A DNA stretch of 64,000 nucleotides from Hafnia psychrotolerans. Lineage in GTDB: Bacteria; Pseudomonadota; Gammaproteobacteria; Enterobacterales; Enterobacteriaceae. The translations under genes were made by a program, and so were the position numbers. Below are positions 45,438 to 55,780 of this stretch, piece by piece; position 1 is the first letter of the stretch; the number at the start of each line of letters is the position of its first letter. Under the pieces are notes generated by a model that saw nothing but the letters and a program-made list of their open reading frames with translations, had not been told where the DNA came from and searched no databases. Where the stretch lies: assembly GCF_014639435.1 (NCBI RefSeq), contig NZ_BMFZ01000005.1, forward strand, positions 186,001 through 250,000. The letters run 5' to 3'.

Positions 45438-45472
45438 ATAAGATGGGGCCATGCGAGCCAGCATCAAGGGGT
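45438..45472 (-). promoter_or_regulatory. Heat-shock (sigma-32) promoter of dnaKJ
   Basis: The minus strand reads ccccttgatg (-35, about 45463-45472), then 14 bases, then ccccatctta (-10, about 45438-45447). This is almost the same as E. coli dnaK P1 (cccccttgatg ... ccccattta). It lies about 120 bases before the dnaK start. Confidence 0.85.
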
Positions 45473-45637
45473 TCGATGAAAAAAAATCTTCAACTGCAGT
45501 TACGCCAGATCAATGTTTGCTCGCCAGCACCTCATTATGATGCCGCGCGCCTCTGACGATATGTGGACTTTTTAGCCCGTTCGCAAGCGGCTATAGCCCT
45601 GTTATTTATTCATAATAATTTAGAGTTCAGAGGACAT
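45473..45637. other. Rest of the dnaK/satP divergent region
   Basis: Together with the dnaK leader (45318-45437) this makes a 320-base gene-free interval. The dnaK leader is 120 bases with a ggagg site at its end. The satP side has a ribosome site agagga at 45629-45634. No further operator or hairpin is clear. Confidence 0.4.
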
Positions 45638-46210
45638 ATGCACAGTAAAACGATGGCTAATCCCGGCCCTTTGGGTCTAATGGGTTTTGGCATGACAACG
45701 ATCTTATTGAATTTACACAATGCTGGTTTCTTCCCGCTGACTGCGGTGATCCTCAGCATGGGGATTTTCTACGGCGGCCTGATTCAAATTCTGGCAGGCG
45801 TAATGGAATTCAAAAAGGGCAACACATTTGGTACCACGGCTTTTACTTCTTACGGCGCATTCTGGCTGAGCCTGGTCGGTATTCTGATGCTGCCACGCAT
45901 GGGCCTTGCCGATGCCAGCAGTGAAAGCGCCCTCGGCGCGTACCTTGGATTGTGGGGCATTTTCACGCTGTTCATGTTTTTTGGCACACTCAAAGCAAAC
46001 CGGGGATTACAGGTCATTTTCGGCAGCCTAACCCTTTTATTTGCCCTGCTGGCCGTAGGTAATATGACTGGCAATGCTGCGCTACTGCGATTTGCAGGTT
46101 TTGAAGGCATCTTCTGCGGTGCCAGCGCTATTTACCTGGCCATGGCTGAAATGCTGAATGAGCAGTATGACCGTACAGTATTACCGATTGGCGTAATGAA
46201 AAGCGCATAA
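45638..46210 (+). CDS. satP: SatP (YaaH), acetate/succinate-proton symporter
   Basis: Inner-membrane carrier of the AceTr (GPR1/FUN34/YaaH) family for acetate and succinate uptake. It has 190 residues (E. coli 188) and six membrane segments. The N-terminal family signature appears as [14 protein letters not shown] (usually NPAPLGL, so Ala to Gly at one position). [16 protein letters not shown] and [12 protein letters not shown] are conserved. I chose ATG 45638 because agagga precedes it and the N-terminus matches. Confidence 0.95.
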   Translation: MHSKTMANPGPLGLMGFGMTTILLNLHNAGFFPLTAVILSMGIFYGGLIQILAGVMEFKKGNTFGTTAFTSYGAFWLSLVGILMLPRMGLADASSESALGAYLGLWGIFTLFMFFGTLKANRGLQVIFGSLTLLFALLAVGNMTGNAALLRFAGFEGIFCGASAIYLAMAEMLNEQYDRTVLPIGVMKSA

Positions 46211-46232
46211 CCCCTTTCTTATCGTTCACGTA

Positions 46233-46277
46233 ATAAAAAGCCCCGACAGTTATCGAGATACTGTCGGGGCTTTTTAT
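46233..46277. terminator. Strong bidirectional terminator between satP and the MFS gene
   Basis: A perfect 16-base stem, aaaaagccccgacagt (46235-46250) with actgtcggggcttttt (46260-46275), nine-base loop. It closes both convergent genes. Confidence 0.9.
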
Positions 46278-46284
46278 CAGGGCA

Positions 46285-47607
46285 CTATCGCCCGGAGAGC
46301 GCACGTTCGGTAAATTTGTCTTTTCCCTTGGTTTCACTGTTTAAATCTCGGCTGAGGTAAATACCGGTCAGCAAACCAATCACAGACAGCGCCAAAACAT
46401 AATAAGCAGGTGCCATCGGCGTAATACGCATAATTAAGGTGACAAAAATCGGTGTCAGCCCGCCGAAAATGGCATAGGCCACATTATAAGAGAAGGATAT
46501 TCCGGTGAAACGCACCTCCGCTGGGAAAGCGCGAACCAGTACGTAAGGCACTGCGCCCACCACACCCACACTAAAACCAGCCAAGGTATACATCAGCATC
46601 AGTTTTGATGGGTCAGCAGCCACCACGTGATAGAACAACCACGTACAGATGCCAAGGAACAAGCTACCAAAAATAAACGTCTTGCTCGCGCCCAACCGGT
46701 CAACAATCCATCCTGCGGCTACACAACCAAAGGTCAGTGCTATGGTCGCCAGACAGTTAGCCTGTAGTGCCTGGGCTGCTGGGATCCCCAACTGCTTTTG
46801 CAGATAAGTCGGTGTCATCAGAATCACCACGACGATACCGGCCGACAACAGCCAGGTCATGATCATGGAAACAATGATCTCCTTTTTATGATTCGCCACC
46901 ACTGACTTCAGCGGCATCTCTGCAGCCAGTGCCTTATGGGCTTTCATCTCCAGGAAAATCGGTGTTTCCTGCAACCAACGGCGCAAATACATGGCGAACA
47001 AGCCAAATATTCCACCGAGGAAGAACGGAATACGCCAGCCATAATCACTCATGGTTGCCGGAGAGAGCGTGCTGTTAAGCAGTGTGGCAACAAGGGAGCC
47101 GAGTAAAATACCGGCCGTCAACCCTGCGGTTAGCGTGCCGCAGGCAAAACCGATGCGTTTACGCGGCACATGCTCGGCCACGAACACCCAGGCGCCCGGC
47201 ACTTCTCCTCCAATCGCTGCGCCTTGCAAAACGCGCATCAACAACAGCAATAACGGCGCAGCAATGCCAATCGAAGCGTAAGTCGGCAACAACCCCATCG
47301 CCAGCGTTGGTAAGGCCATAAGTAAGATACTCAGGCTGAACATGCGCTTGCGGCCTACCAGGTCACCAAAGTGCGCCATGATGATGCCACCTAGCGGACG
47401 TGCCAGATAACCGGCAGCAAAAATACCGAAGGTTTGTACCTGTCGTAACCAGTCAGGCATGTCTGCCGGAAAGAACAGGTCGCCAAGGATCGCAGCGAAG
47501 AAGACAAAGATGATGAAATCGTAGAATTCGAGTGCGCCACCTAATGCTGCAAGAGATAAGGTTTTAAAATCTTGCCGGTTCAGCCGGCGATTATTTGCGT
47601 GTTGCAT
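46285..47607 (-). CDS. MHS-type major facilitator transporter
   Basis: A 439-residue, 12-segment transporter of the metabolite:H+ symporter (MHS) family, related to ProP, KgtP and ShiA. Visible signatures: LGGALEFYDFIIFVFFAAIL in segment 1, GYLARPLGGIIMAHFGDLVGRKRMF in the loop 2-3 motif, and LMRVLQGAAIGGEVPGAWVF in segment 4. The start ATG at 47607 is chosen by family length; the ribosome site is weak and a longer frame starts at 47670. The substrate is unknown; MHS members carry organic acids or betaines. It is convergent with satP and follows mog on the same strand, 127 bases after it. Confidence 0.87.
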   Translation of the reverse strand: MQHANNRRLNRQDFKTLSLAALGGALEFYDFIIFVFFAAILGDLFFPADMPDWLRQVQTFGIFAAGYLARPLGGIIMAHFGDLVGRKRMFSLSILLMALPTLAMGLLPTYASIGIAAPLLLLLMRVLQGAAIGGEVPGAWVFVAEHVPRKRIGFACGTLTAGLTAGILLGSLVATLLNSTLSPATMSDYGWRIPFFLGGIFGLFAMYLRRWLQETPIFLEMKAHKALAAEMPLKSVVANHKKEIIVSMIMTWLLSAGIVVVILMTPTYLQKQLGIPAAQALQANCLATIALTFGCVAAGWIVDRLGASKTFIFGSLFLGICTWLFYHVVAADPSKLMLMYTLAGFSVGVVGAVPYVLVRAFPAEVRFTGISFSYNVAYAIFGGLTPIFVTLIMRITPMAPAYYVLALSVIGLLTGIYLSRDLNSETKGKDKFTERALSGR

Positions 47608-47734
47608 AAGATACCGTATAGCACCAGAGTAGAGAAAAAGGGCTTTAGCCGCTTCATGTAAAGTAATCATTACTATAGCGGCAAATATTTTTCACACCAC
47701 AGTGGCTGAATCTTATGTCAGAAATAGCTCAATT

Positions 47735-48322
47735 TTAGTTTTTTGTATCGCGGCGGGCGTTCTTAGGACGAAAAGCTGCTACTACCACCTCATGGGTTTC
47801 GATATAAGGGCCGTCGAGCAGTTGGATACAGTAAGGCACGCTGGCAAAAATACCGGACACAATCACATTACCGTCTGCGTCTTTCAGGCCTTCCAACGTT
47901 TCCTGGATCGATTTCGGCTGGCCCGGCAGATTCAAAATCAGCGACTGCTTGCGGATAACCCCCACCTGACGAGACAAAATGGCGGTAGGCACAAAATGCA
48001 GGCTGATCTGGCGCATCTGTTCGCCAAAGCCAGGCATCTCGCGATCGGCTATCGCCAGCGTTGCATCAGGAGTCACATCACGCCGGGCTGGACCCGTTCC
48101 CCCGGTCGTCAGCACCAGTTGGCAGCCACTTTCGTCTACCAACTCACAAATGGCTTGTTCGATTAATGACTGTTCGTCAGGGATAAGTTTTTTATCCAGT
48201 ACAAATGGCGTGATGAGCGCGCGCTCAAGCCAGGCTTCCAGCGCCGGGATCCCTTTATCCTGATAGATACCGTTTGAGGCGCGATCAGATACCGATACCA
48301 GACCAATTCGTAATTTATCCAT
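47735..48322 (-). CDS. mog: Mog, molybdopterin adenylyltransferase
   Basis: Adenylates molybdopterin before molybdate insertion by MoeA. It has 195 residues from the ATG at 48322, as in E. coli, with a ggag site. MoCF signature TTGGTGPARRDVTPDAT and PGFGEQMRQISLHFVPTAILSRQ are present, along with NLPGQPKSI. It lies between talB and the MFS gene and after the talB terminator. Confidence 0.96.
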   Translation of the reverse strand: MDKLRIGLVSVSDRASNGIYQDKGIPALEAWLERALITPFVLDKKLIPDEQSLIEQAICELVDESGCQLVLTTGGTGPARRDVTPDATLAIADREMPGFGEQMRQISLHFVPTAILSRQVGVIRKQSLILNLPGQPKSIQETLEGLKDADGNVIVSGIFASVPYCIQLLDGPYIETHEVVVAAFRPKNARRDTKN

Positions 48323-48446
48323 GCCTGTTCTCCACGTCATTTTTTAACGGCCTGCACAGTCACCATGCTGAGCAGTAAAAATTCAGTATATCGATAAGTG
48401 CAGCACGAGTTTCATCTAAGGAAAAAATTTCCTGGCAGATGCACAT

Positions 48447-48472
48447 AAAAAAAGGCAGCCAGGCTGCCTTTT
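48447..48472 (-). terminator. Terminator of talB
   Basis: aaggcagcc (48452-48460) pairs directly with ggctgcctt (48462-48470). On the minus strand the stem is followed by seven T. It lies 34 bases after the talB stop. Confidence 0.8.
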
Positions 48473-48503
48473 AACATCAGGAATGATTGCTGAGTGACGG
48501 TAA

Positions 48504-49457
48504 TTACAGCAGATCAGAAATCATTTTTTCCAGCTTGCCCTGGTCGATAGCAAACTTACGAATGCCGTCAGCCAGTTTGTCGACAGCCATTGGATCCTGG
48601 CTGTGGTCCCAGTAGAACTGAGATTCAGTCAGTGGCTCTGGACGGGATTTGGTTTCGCCAGTGTAAGAAAGTTTACGCTCCAGCGCACCTTCGCTTTCTG
48701 CCAGCTCTTTGAGCAATGCAGGCGCGATGGTCAGACGGTCACAACCGGCCAGCTCGATGATTTCACCGATGTTACGGAAGCTTGCGCCCATGACGACGGT
48801 TTCATAGCCATGCTGTTTGTAGTATTCGTAAATTTCAGTCACGGATACAACACCTGGATCTTCATGCGGAGCGAACTCTTTTTTGTCGCCATTGGCTTTG
48901 TACCAGTCGAGGATACGGCCAACGAATGGCGAAATCAGGTAGGCACCCGCTTCAGCACAAGCACGTGCCTGAGCAAAGGAGAACAGCAGCGTCAGGTTAC
49001 AGTTGATACCGGCTTTTTCCAGTTTTTCTGCAGCGCGGATGCCCTGCCAGGTAGAGGCCAGTTTGATCAAGATACGGTCATTGCTGATACCCGCATCATT
49101 GTAGAGTTTGATCAAACGGTGAGCTTTAGCGATGCTGGCATCGGTATCATAGGAAAGACGCGCGTCAACTTCGGTAGAAATACGGCCGGGAACCAGCTTA
49201 AGGATTTCAAGACCAATGTTTACCGCTAGCTTGTCTGCGGCATCAATGATCTGTTGATCGCGATCGCTACTCTGATCTTTCGCCCAGGCAATCGCCTCGT
49301 CGATCAGTTTGCGATATTCAGGAATTTGCGCTGCATTGAGGATCAGAGACGGGTTAGTGGTGGCATCTTGCGGCTTATACAACTTCATTGCCGCGATATC
49401 CCCGGTATCTGCAACAACTTGAGTCAATTGGCGTAGTGAGGTCAGTTTATCGGTCAT
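48504..49457 (-). CDS. talB: TalB, transaldolase
   Basis: Transfers a dihydroxyacetone unit between sedoheptulose 7-phosphate and glyceraldehyde 3-phosphate in the non-oxidative pentose phosphate pathway. It has 317 residues, the E. coli length. The Schiff-base lysine is K132 in [21 protein letters not shown] at the N-terminus is also characteristic. It is monocistronic, with a terminator after and a 400-base upstream gap shared with yaaA. Confidence 0.98.
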   Translation of the reverse strand: MTDKLTSLRQLTQVVADTGDIAAMKLYKPQDATTNPSLILNAAQIPEYRKLIDEAIAWAKDQSSDRDQQIIDAADKLAVNIGLEILKLVPGRISTEVDARLSYDTDASIAKAHRLIKLYNDAGISNDRILIKLASTWQGIRAAEKLEKAGINCNLTLLFSFAQARACAEAGAYLISPFVGRILDWYKANGDKKEFAPHEDPGVVSVTEIYEYYKQHGYETVVMGASFRNIGEIIELAGCDRLTIAPALLKELAESEGALERKLSYTGETKSRPEPLTESQFYWDHSQDPMAVDKLADGIRKFAIDQGKLEKMISDLL

Positions 49458-49857
49458 TTGGCATATCTCATCGTTTATATATTATCGTTGAGGCATTTTC
49501 ATGCCTTGCCTTTGCTTGATGATAACATGCAAAAAGCCAGGCGCAAGGCAGATATAGCGACGAGACAACCCCGATTTAAAAAGAGTTCTCGCGGAACAAA
49601 AATCACGCACCCCAGCCAAATATATCCGTGTCGCTACCGCGAAAAACAGACGATCACGCGGTGATAAAGATGCGCGGGATGGACATATGACGCCAAAAAT
49701 CTGATCCGTCAGAAAATTACGTTTTACCTATCGCTGAAATTTCCGCTCAGAGCCCTTCATCGCGACTTTTTTAGCCGGTTTTATGCCATTTATTTGTTAC
49801 AGTAATCCCATACAGATTGTTTAATTTAAACCGACAGCCGACCAAACGGATGCGACT
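49458..49857. other. Divergent talB/yaaA control region
   Basis: A 400-base gene-free stretch. Near talB the arms tgccttgc and gcaaggca (about 49502-49509 and 49542-49549) form an inverted repeat with a long loop. A Lys/Arg-rich small frame (49458-49664) has no ribosome site and is not called. No clear promoter motif for yaaA can be assigned, though the last 70 bases are AT-rich. Confidence 0.4.
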
Positions 49858-50631
49858 ATGCTAACCATTATTTCTCCTGCCAAGACTCTGGATTACGAAA
49901 GCCCGCTGGTGACAGAACGTTTCACCCAGCCCGAATTACTGGATAAATCCAGCCAATTAATGAATATCGCCCGCACATTGACCCCAGCACAAATCTCAAG
50001 TCTGATGGGGATCAGCGACAAGCTCGCACTGCTCAATGCTGAGCGCTTCAATGACTGGCAGCCGGATTTCTCGCCAGACAATGTGCGTCAGGCAATTCTG
50101 GCCTTCAAAGGCGATGTGTATACCGGTTTGCAGGCAGAAGATTTCAGCGCGGAGGATTTTGATTTCGCACAAAATCATCTGCGCATGCTGTCCGGACTGT
50201 ATGGTTTACTCCGTCCCCTTGATTTGATGATGCCCTACCGGCTGGAAATGGGTATCCGCCTGCCAAACGCAGAAGGTGCCAATCTGTATGCCTTCTGGGG
50301 GGATTTACTCACCGAGAAACTCAATAGCCTACTGAGCCAGCAAGGCAGCAAGGTGTTGATCAACCTGGCTTCGGATGAATATTTCAAAGTAGTGAAACCC
50401 GCGAAACTCGACGGTGAAATCATCAAACCCATATTTCTTGACCAGAAGAACGGCAACTATAAAGTCATCAGTTTTTATGCCAAAAAAGCGCGCGGTCTGA
50501 TGAGTCGTTTCATTATTAAAGAACGTCTGGATAAGCCGAAGCAGTTGCAGGATTTCAATCTGGAAGGCTACCAGTTTGACGAATCGCGCTCGCAGGGCAA
50601 CGAGCTGGTATTTACCCGCCCTGAGCGCTGA
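49858..50631 (+). CDS. yaaA: YaaA, peroxide stress protein
   Basis: DUF328/UPF0246 protein that limits intracellular iron and DNA damage during hydrogen peroxide stress in E. coli (OxyR-controlled there). It has 257 residues (E. coli 258). Conserved blocks are [47 protein letters not shown] and [15 protein letters not shown]. It lies between talB and thrC; E. coli also has yaaX and yaaJ in this interval, absent here. Confidence 0.96.
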   Translation: MLTIISPAKTLDYESPLVTERFTQPELLDKSSQLMNIARTLTPAQISSLMGISDKLALLNAERFNDWQPDFSPDNVRQAILAFKGDVYTGLQAEDFSAEDFDFAQNHLRMLSGLYGLLRPLDLMMPYRLEMGIRLPNAEGANLYAFWGDLLTEKLNSLLSQQGSKVLINLASDEYFKVVKPAKLDGEIIKPIFLDQKNGNYKVISFYAKKARGLMSRFIIKERLDKPKQLQDFNLEGYQFDESRSQGNELVFTRPER

Positions 50632-50650
50632 TTTTTATAATATGACAGAT

Positions 50651-50681
50651 ATAAAAAAACCCTCGCGAAGAGGGTTTTTGC
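50651..50681. terminator. Bidirectional terminator between yaaA and thrC
   Basis: aaaccctc pairs with gagggttt around gcgaa within 50655-50679, flanked by A and T runs. It closes the thr operon from the right and yaaA from the left. Confidence 0.8.
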
Positions 50682-50700
50682 ATTTCAGAAGCCCGCGTTG

Positions 50701-51990
50701 TTATTCAGGTAGCGCCATCAGGAAAGCACGCATTTCGCTGAAATCAGCTGACAGGCTATGCGACAGCAGCGGCAGATCAGCGCGCTCAGCCAGCTCTTTC
50801 GGCAGGCCGATGTCCTGACCCAGAATCGACTCGACGCTTTCTTTGAATTTGGCCGGATGCGCGGTGCCGATAAACAAACCAAATTCACCGGGTTTCAATT
50901 GATCACGCAGCACACGGTAGGCGATCGCTGCATGAGGTTCGGAAATATACCCCAGGTCAGCCAGCTCGCGCATGGCATCTTCAGTGGTGTCATCGCTGAT
51001 GGCGCCAAAGCCCAGATCTTTCAACTGCCAGGTTTTACGGCGGTACAACTCTTCCACGCGCGGCCAGTTATTTGGCTGGCTGACGTCCATGGCGTTAGAG
51101 AGCGTAGCGACAGTTTTCTTAGGCGCCCACTCACCGTCGTGCAAATAGCGCGGAACCGTATCATTGGCGTTAGTCGCAGCGATAAAACGCTTCACCGGCA
51201 AGCCGAGAGACTTCGCCAGCAAACCCGCGGTCAGATCCCCAAAATTCCCGCTTGGTACGGAGATCACGAGTTGATTGCGCGCTTCCTGTGGCAACTGCGC
51301 CACGGCTTCAAAATAGTAGCAAATTTGCGCCAGCAGACGACTGATATTAATGGAGTTTGCCGAGTTCAGCTTCAACTCATGCTTGAGTTCCTCATCGTCA
51401 AACGCCTGCTTCACCAGCGCCTGGCACTGGTCGAAGTCACCGTCGATAGCAATCGTATGGATGTTGTCGCCCAGCGTACAGAACAGTTTTTCCTGCAGCG
51501 GACTGATTTTGCCACGCGGATAGAGGATCACCACACGCACATTTTTCATGCCGTGGAAGGCGTGTGCCACCGCCGCGCCAGTATCACCAGACGTTGCGGT
51601 CAAAATGGTCACTGGCTGGTCGCCGGAAACCTGGGTCAGGATCTGCGCCATAAAGCGGCCACCGAAGTCTTTGAACGCCAACGTAGGGCCATGGAACAGT
51701 TCGAGACAGGCGATGTCTTCTTCAACTTTCGCGACCGGTGCTGGGAACGCAAACGCGCTTTTCACCCGCTGATATAGTTCGTCTTCAGAAATCTCGTCAC
51801 CAATGAAGGCGGAGAGAATGCGGCTGCTACGAGTGACAAAATCCTGCTCCAGTAAAACATCGATCTCACTCAGTGCAAACTCAGGCAATTCGAGCGGAAA
51901 GAACAGACCTTGCTGCTTGCCTAAGCCTTGCTTAACGGCCTGAGCAAAGCTGACCTGCTCGTTGTGATCCTTCAGGTTGTACAGTTTCAT
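50701..51990 (-). CDS. thrC: ThrC, threonine synthase
   Basis: PLP enzyme converting O-phosphohomoserine to threonine, the last step. It has 429 residues from the second of two tandem ATGs (51990), with MKLYNLKDHNEQVSFAQAV matching E. coli (428). The PLP lysine is K107 in TLAFKDFGGR, and TATSGDTGAAVAHAF binds the cofactor phosphate. The first ATG (51993) directly abuts the thrB stop; either could be used. It is the last gene of thrLABC. Confidence 0.97.
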   Translation of the reverse strand: MKLYNLKDHNEQVSFAQAVKQGLGKQQGLFFPLELPEFALSEIDVLLEQDFVTRSSRILSAFIGDEISEDELYQRVKSAFAFPAPVAKVEEDIACLELFHGPTLAFKDFGGRFMAQILTQVSGDQPVTILTATSGDTGAAVAHAFHGMKNVRVVILYPRGKISPLQEKLFCTLGDNIHTIAIDGDFDQCQALVKQAFDDEELKHELKLNSANSINISRLLAQICYYFEAVAQLPQEARNQLVISVPSGNFGDLTAGLLAKSLGLPVKRFIAATNANDTVPRYLHDGEWAPKKTVATLSNAMDVSQPNNWPRVEELYRRKTWQLKDLGFGAISDDTTEDAMRELADLGYISEPHAAIAYRVLRDQLKPGEFGLFIGTAHPAKFKESVESILGQDIGLPKELAERADLPLLSHSLSADFSEMRAFLMALPE

Positions 51991-51993
51991 CAT

Positions 51994-52923
51994 TTATCCC
52001 AGTAGTCTCGCGCCTGTGGTATCCAGACGACAAATATGAACAAAACCTTCATCATTTTGCAGATAGTGACTCTGCAACCAATCGGCCATACGTTTAGCGG
52101 TCGCACTGTCATTGCAAACGGCAAACAGCGTCGGACCGGAGCCGGAAATACCGCAGGCCAAAGCACCCATTTCTTCGGCCGCGCTACGGGCTTCTGCAAA
52201 GCCCGGTAACAGACGTGTGCGGTAAGGCTCGGCGATGACATCTTTCATCAGTTTAGCCGCAAGCGCAGGCTGCTGCGTATGGCAGGCATGGATGAAACCG
52301 GCCAGGTAACGCCCATGGCTAATGCAATCCTGACGGCGATACTGCGCGGGCAAAATAGCGCGTGCTTCCGCAGTCGACACTTTAATCCCTGGATAGGCCA
52401 TCACCCACAGCCAGTCATCGAAGCTCGGTACGTTCTGACTGATAATGTCCAGCTCTTCCAGCATCAGTTGAATACCACCGAGATAACAGGGTGCAACGTT
52501 ATCAAAATGTACGCTGCCGGAAATACGTCCTTCCAACTCCCCCATCAGTGCCAGCATGGTATTTTCATCTAGCGGCTTACCACAAAACTCATTCATCGCC
52601 ATCAGACCAGCAACGACTGAACAGGCGCTGGAACCCAGCCCGGAGCCAATCGGCATGTTTTTTTCCAACGTCATGGCGACTGGTACTTCTTTACCGATCT
52701 CCTGGCAGAAACGCTGCCAGCACTGATAAACGATGTTGTCTTCCATGCGGTCCGGTAACTTGGACACGAAGCGCCCTTCACTTTTAAGGCTGAACTCATT
52801 TGCGGCTTCAACGCTGACGCAATCGCCCAGCAGTGAACCATCAACCGGCGAAACTGCTGCGCCCAGTACATCAAAACCTACGCTGACGTTACCAATCGAG
52901 GCTGGTGCATACACCTTAACCAT
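51994..52923 (-). CDS. thrB: ThrB, homoserine kinase
   Basis: Phosphorylates homoserine with ATP. It has 309 residues (E. coli 310). The GHMP kinase ATP loop [10 protein letters not shown] is at 91-100, and the C-terminal [13 protein letters not shown] block is present. It starts one base after the thrA stop and is directly followed by thrC, so translation of the three genes is tightly linked. Confidence 0.98.
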   Translation of the reverse strand: MVKVYAPASIGNVSVGFDVLGAAVSPVDGSLLGDCVSVEAANEFSLKSEGRFVSKLPDRMEDNIVYQCWQRFCQEIGKEVPVAMTLEKNMPIGSGLGSSACSVVAGLMAMNEFCGKPLDENTMLALMGELEGRISGSVHFDNVAPCYLGGIQLMLEELDIISQNVPSFDDWLWVMAYPGIKVSTAEARAILPAQYRRQDCISHGRYLAGFIHACHTQQPALAAKLMKDVIAEPYRTRLLPGFAEARSAAEEMGALACGISGSGPTLFAVCNDSATAKRMADWLQSHYLQNDEGFVHICRLDTTGARLLG

Positions 52924-52924
52924 A

Positions 52925-55384
52925 TTAAACTCCTAACTTCCATGACAGCGTCCGCAAAAGATCAGCAAACACGCCGGCTGCGGTAACATCGTTACCCGCA
53001 CCATAGCCGCGTAAAACCATAGGCAGAGGCTGATAATAGCGGCTGTAAAATGCCAGCGCGTTCTCACCATTCTTCACTTTATACAACGGATCATTACCAT
53101 CAACCGCGTCAATTTTCACCTGACAGCGCCCCTCATGGATAGCGCCAACATAGCGTAATACTTTACCCTGCGCCGTGGCATCGGCCACGCGCTGGCTGAA
53201 ATCATTATCCAGCTCCGGCAAACGGGCTACAAAATCAGCCACACTGCCTTCTGAATTGAATGTTGCAGGTAAAACAGACTCAACATCAATATCAGACAGT
53301 TCAAGTTTGTATCCTGCTTCGCGGGCGAGGATCAACAGCTTGCGTGCTACATCCATGCCCGAGAGATCATCACGCGGATCCGGCTCGGTGTAGCCCATAT
53401 CACGTGCCTGAAGCGTCGCCTCTGACAGCGACAACCCTTCATCCAGCTTGCCGAAGATGAACGACAATGAACCGGAAAGGATACCGGAGAAACGCACCAA
53501 CTCATCACCGGCATTCAGCAGATTCTGTAGATTTTCGATTACCGGAAGACCGGCCCCGACGTTGGTGTCATAAAGAAATTTACGACGTGAACCTTCAGCG
53601 GCTTTACGCAGCTGATAATAATAATTCATGGAAGAGGTATTGGCTTTCTTGTTCGGCGTCACGACATGGAAACCGTCACTCAGAAAATCAGCGTACTGGT
53701 CCGCCACTTCCTGACTCGAGGTACAGTCCACAATCACCGGATTGAGCAGGTGATACTCCTTCACCAGACGGATCAGGCGCCCCAGGTTGAAGGGCTCTTT
53801 TGCCGCGCCCAACTCTTCACGCCAGTTCTCCAGCGGAATGCCGTGCGTATTGGTTAGCATCGCTCGTGAATTGGCAATACCGCACACCCGGAGATCGATA
53901 TGTTTGGTTTTCAACCATTGCTGCTGGCGGCGAATCTGCTCAATCAACGCACCACCCACACCACCCACGCCAATCAGGAATACTTCGATAACCTGATCGG
54001 TATTGAATAGCATCTGATGGCTGACGCGCACGCCGGTAGTGGCATCATCGTTATTCACGACGACAGAGATTGAACGTTCAGAAGACCCTTGGGCAATGGC
54101 CACAATATTGATATTAGCGCGGGCCAGCGCAGAGAAGAACTTGGCTGAGATGCCACGCAGTGTGCGCATACCGTCGCCAACCACAGAAATGACGGCCAGT
54201 TTCTCCATCACGTCCAGCGGCTCCAGCAAACCGTCTTTCAACTCCAGATAAAACTCGTCTTCCAGCGCCTTACGTGCACGTGCCAGTTCGCCCTGTGGGA
54301 TGCAGAAACTGATGCTGTATTCCGAAGAGGACTGGGTGATTAACACCACCGAAATACCGGAGCGGGACATCACCGCAAACACGCGGGCAGCCATACCGAT
54401 CATGCCCTTCATGCCCGGTCCTGAGACGTTAATCATCGCCATATGGTTAAGATTAGTGATGCCTTTAACCGGTGTGTTGTCGTCAAGGCTTTCACTACCA
54501 ATCAGCGTGCCGGGAGCCTGTGGATTAGTGGTATTTTTGATCAGGCATGGGATCTGGAACTGGGCGATGGGCAGAATGGTGCGAGGATGAAGCACTTTGG
54601 CACCGAAATACGACAACTCCATCGCTTCCTGATATGACATGGATTTCAACAGGCGAGCATCCGGGACAGTGCGTGGGTCACAAGTATAGACGCCATCGAC
54701 ATCGGTCCAGATTTCACAGCAGTCAGCACGCAAACACGCCGCCAGCACGGCAGCAGAATAGTCGGAGCCATTGCGGCCCAGCACCACGAGTTCGCCTTTA
54801 TCATTGCCTGCGGTGAAACCCGCCATCAGAATGATGTGTTCGGCTGGGATGGCACTGGCGGAAATTCGCAGTGTGGATTCATTGATATCAACGGTCGATT
54901 CAAGATAACTGCCCTGCGCCAGAAGTTTCTTCACGGGATCAATGACGGTGACACCAAAACCTTTGGCAACAAACACGGCTTCCATAATGGCAACAGAGAG
55001 TTTTTCGCCACGGCAGATGATCGACGCGTTCACACTGTCTGGGCACTGCCCTAACAGGTTGATGCCATGCAGCAGTTGTTTAAGCTGGGCAAACTCTTGC
55101 TCAACGAAGGTCTTTACCTTAAGCAAATCAAAGCCCGGCTGCGCCTCAGCCAGACCCGTTAGCAGCTCTGAGAAAATGCGCTGCGCGTCACTCATGATCG
55201 GCTGAATGTCTTGACCGGCAACCGTACGTTCGATCATCGCGACCAGATGGTTGGTAATTTTGGCAGGCGCGGATAACACCGTGGCAATCTGTCCCTGACC
55301 TGTATTACTTTCCATAATATCTGCGACGCGCAAGAAGCGCTCCGCGTTTGCTACTGAGGTGCCGCCAAATTTCAACACTCGCAT
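52925..55384 (-). CDS. thrA: ThrA, aspartokinase I/homoserine dehydrogenase I
   Basis: Bifunctional enzyme for the first and third steps from aspartate to threonine, inhibited by threonine. It has 819 residues from the ATG at 55384 (E. coli 820); the frame continues upstream through the attenuator, but that is not coding. The N-terminal kinase starts [14 protein letters not shown]; two ACT-type regulatory segments lie around 315-450; the dehydrogenase begins at [16 protein letters not shown] near residue 465 and keeps [13 protein letters not shown]. First structural gene of thrLABC. Confidence 0.98.
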   Translation of the reverse strand: MRVLKFGGTSVANAERFLRVADIMESNTGQGQIATVLSAPAKITNHLVAMIERTVAGQDIQPIMSDAQRIFSELLTGLAEAQPGFDLLKVKTFVEQEFAQLKQLLHGINLLGQCPDSVNASIICRGEKLSVAIMEAVFVAKGFGVTVIDPVKKLLAQGSYLESTVDINESTLRISASAIPAEHIILMAGFTAGNDKGELVVLGRNGSDYSAAVLAACLRADCCEIWTDVDGVYTCDPRTVPDARLLKSMSYQEAMELSYFGAKVLHPRTILPIAQFQIPCLIKNTTNPQAPGTLIGSESLDDNTPVKGITNLNHMAMINVSGPGMKGMIGMAARVFAVMSRSGISVVLITQSSSEYSISFCIPQGELARARKALEDEFYLELKDGLLEPLDVMEKLAVISVVGDGMRTLRGISAKFFSALARANINIVAIAQGSSERSISVVVNNDDATTGVRVSHQMLFNTDQVIEVFLIGVGGVGGALIEQIRRQQQWLKTKHIDLRVCGIANSRAMLTNTHGIPLENWREELGAAKEPFNLGRLIRLVKEYHLLNPVIVDCTSSQEVADQYADFLSDGFHVVTPNKKANTSSMNYYYQLRKAAEGSRRKFLYDTNVGAGLPVIENLQNLLNAGDELVRFSGILSGSLSFIFGKLDEGLSLSEATLQARDMGYTEPDPRDDLSGMDVARKLLILAREAGYKLELSDIDVESVLPATFNSEGSVADFVARLPELDNDFSQRVADATAQGKVLRYVGAIHEGRCQVKIDAVDGNDPLYKVKNGENALAFYSRYYQPLPMVLRGYGAGNDVTAAGVFADLLRTLSWKLGV

Positions 55385-55437
55385 TTCTGATACTCTCCTG
55401 AAGCTCATTTTATAAATGATAATTTGGTAAAAAGTCG

Positions 55438-55475
55438 GTAAAAAAAAAGCCCGCACTGGTTAGGTGCGGGCTTTT
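55438..55475 (-). terminator. Threonine operon attenuator terminator
   Basis: agcccgcac (55448-55456) pairs perfectly with gtgcgggct (55464-55472), seven-base loop. On the minus strand it is followed by at least eight T. It lies between thrL and thrA and is released when leader translation stalls at Thr or Ile codons. Confidence 0.9.
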
Positions 55476-55495
55476 TTCTGTTTATCCTGTATGCG

Positions 55496-55564
55496 TCAGC
55501 CCGCCCCGTTACCTGTGGTTTCGGTGGTGGTAATAATTGTTGTGTTCAGGCTGATGGTTCGCAT
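55496..55564 (-). CDS. thrL: ThrL, thr operon leader peptide
   Basis: A 22-residue leader peptide beginning MRTISLN and ending TTGNGAG. It contains eight threonine and three isoleucine codons, the regulatory residues of the E. coli leader (21 residues, ending GNGAG). A glutamate interrupts the threonine run. It lies 24 bases before the attenuator stem. Low charged tRNA-Thr or tRNA-Ile stalls the ribosome and allows read-through into thrA. Confidence 0.93.
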   Translation of the reverse strand: MRTISLNTTIITTTETTGNGAG

Positions 55565-55610
55565 TTTTTCTTCTGTCTGTTGATTGTGTTTTTACGCTGT
55601 CTGACTCTAT

Positions 55611-55639
55611 TAGCTAAAGCATCAGGCAGGACAAGTCAA
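55611..55639 (-). promoter_or_regulatory. thrLABC promoter
   Basis: The minus strand has ttgact (55634-55639; also the -35 of the E. coli thr promoter), 17 bases, then tagcta (55611-55616) as the likely -10. It is 47 bases before the thrL start. The -10 is weak, so its exact place is uncertain. Confidence 0.55.
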
Positions 55640-55780
55640 TTTTTTTCTGTTTTCAAGCCAATACGCGCACTTCATCCAAAACAGATTATTCTCTCCATAA
55701 ATCATGAAATCCAGTGAAAAAATCAGAATAAAGATGCCATGACCAATTTTATAACCACCTGAACCCTCGAACACCTCATA

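Noticed and set aside
49458-49664. Small Lys/Arg-rich frame between talB and yaaA
   Set aside because: No ribosome site, unusual composition, and it covers the expected talB promoter.
50758-51777. Long plus-strand reading frame (339 codons) opposite thrC
   Set aside because: It lies wholly antisense to thrC, has no family features or ribosome site, and arises from the codon bias of the true gene.
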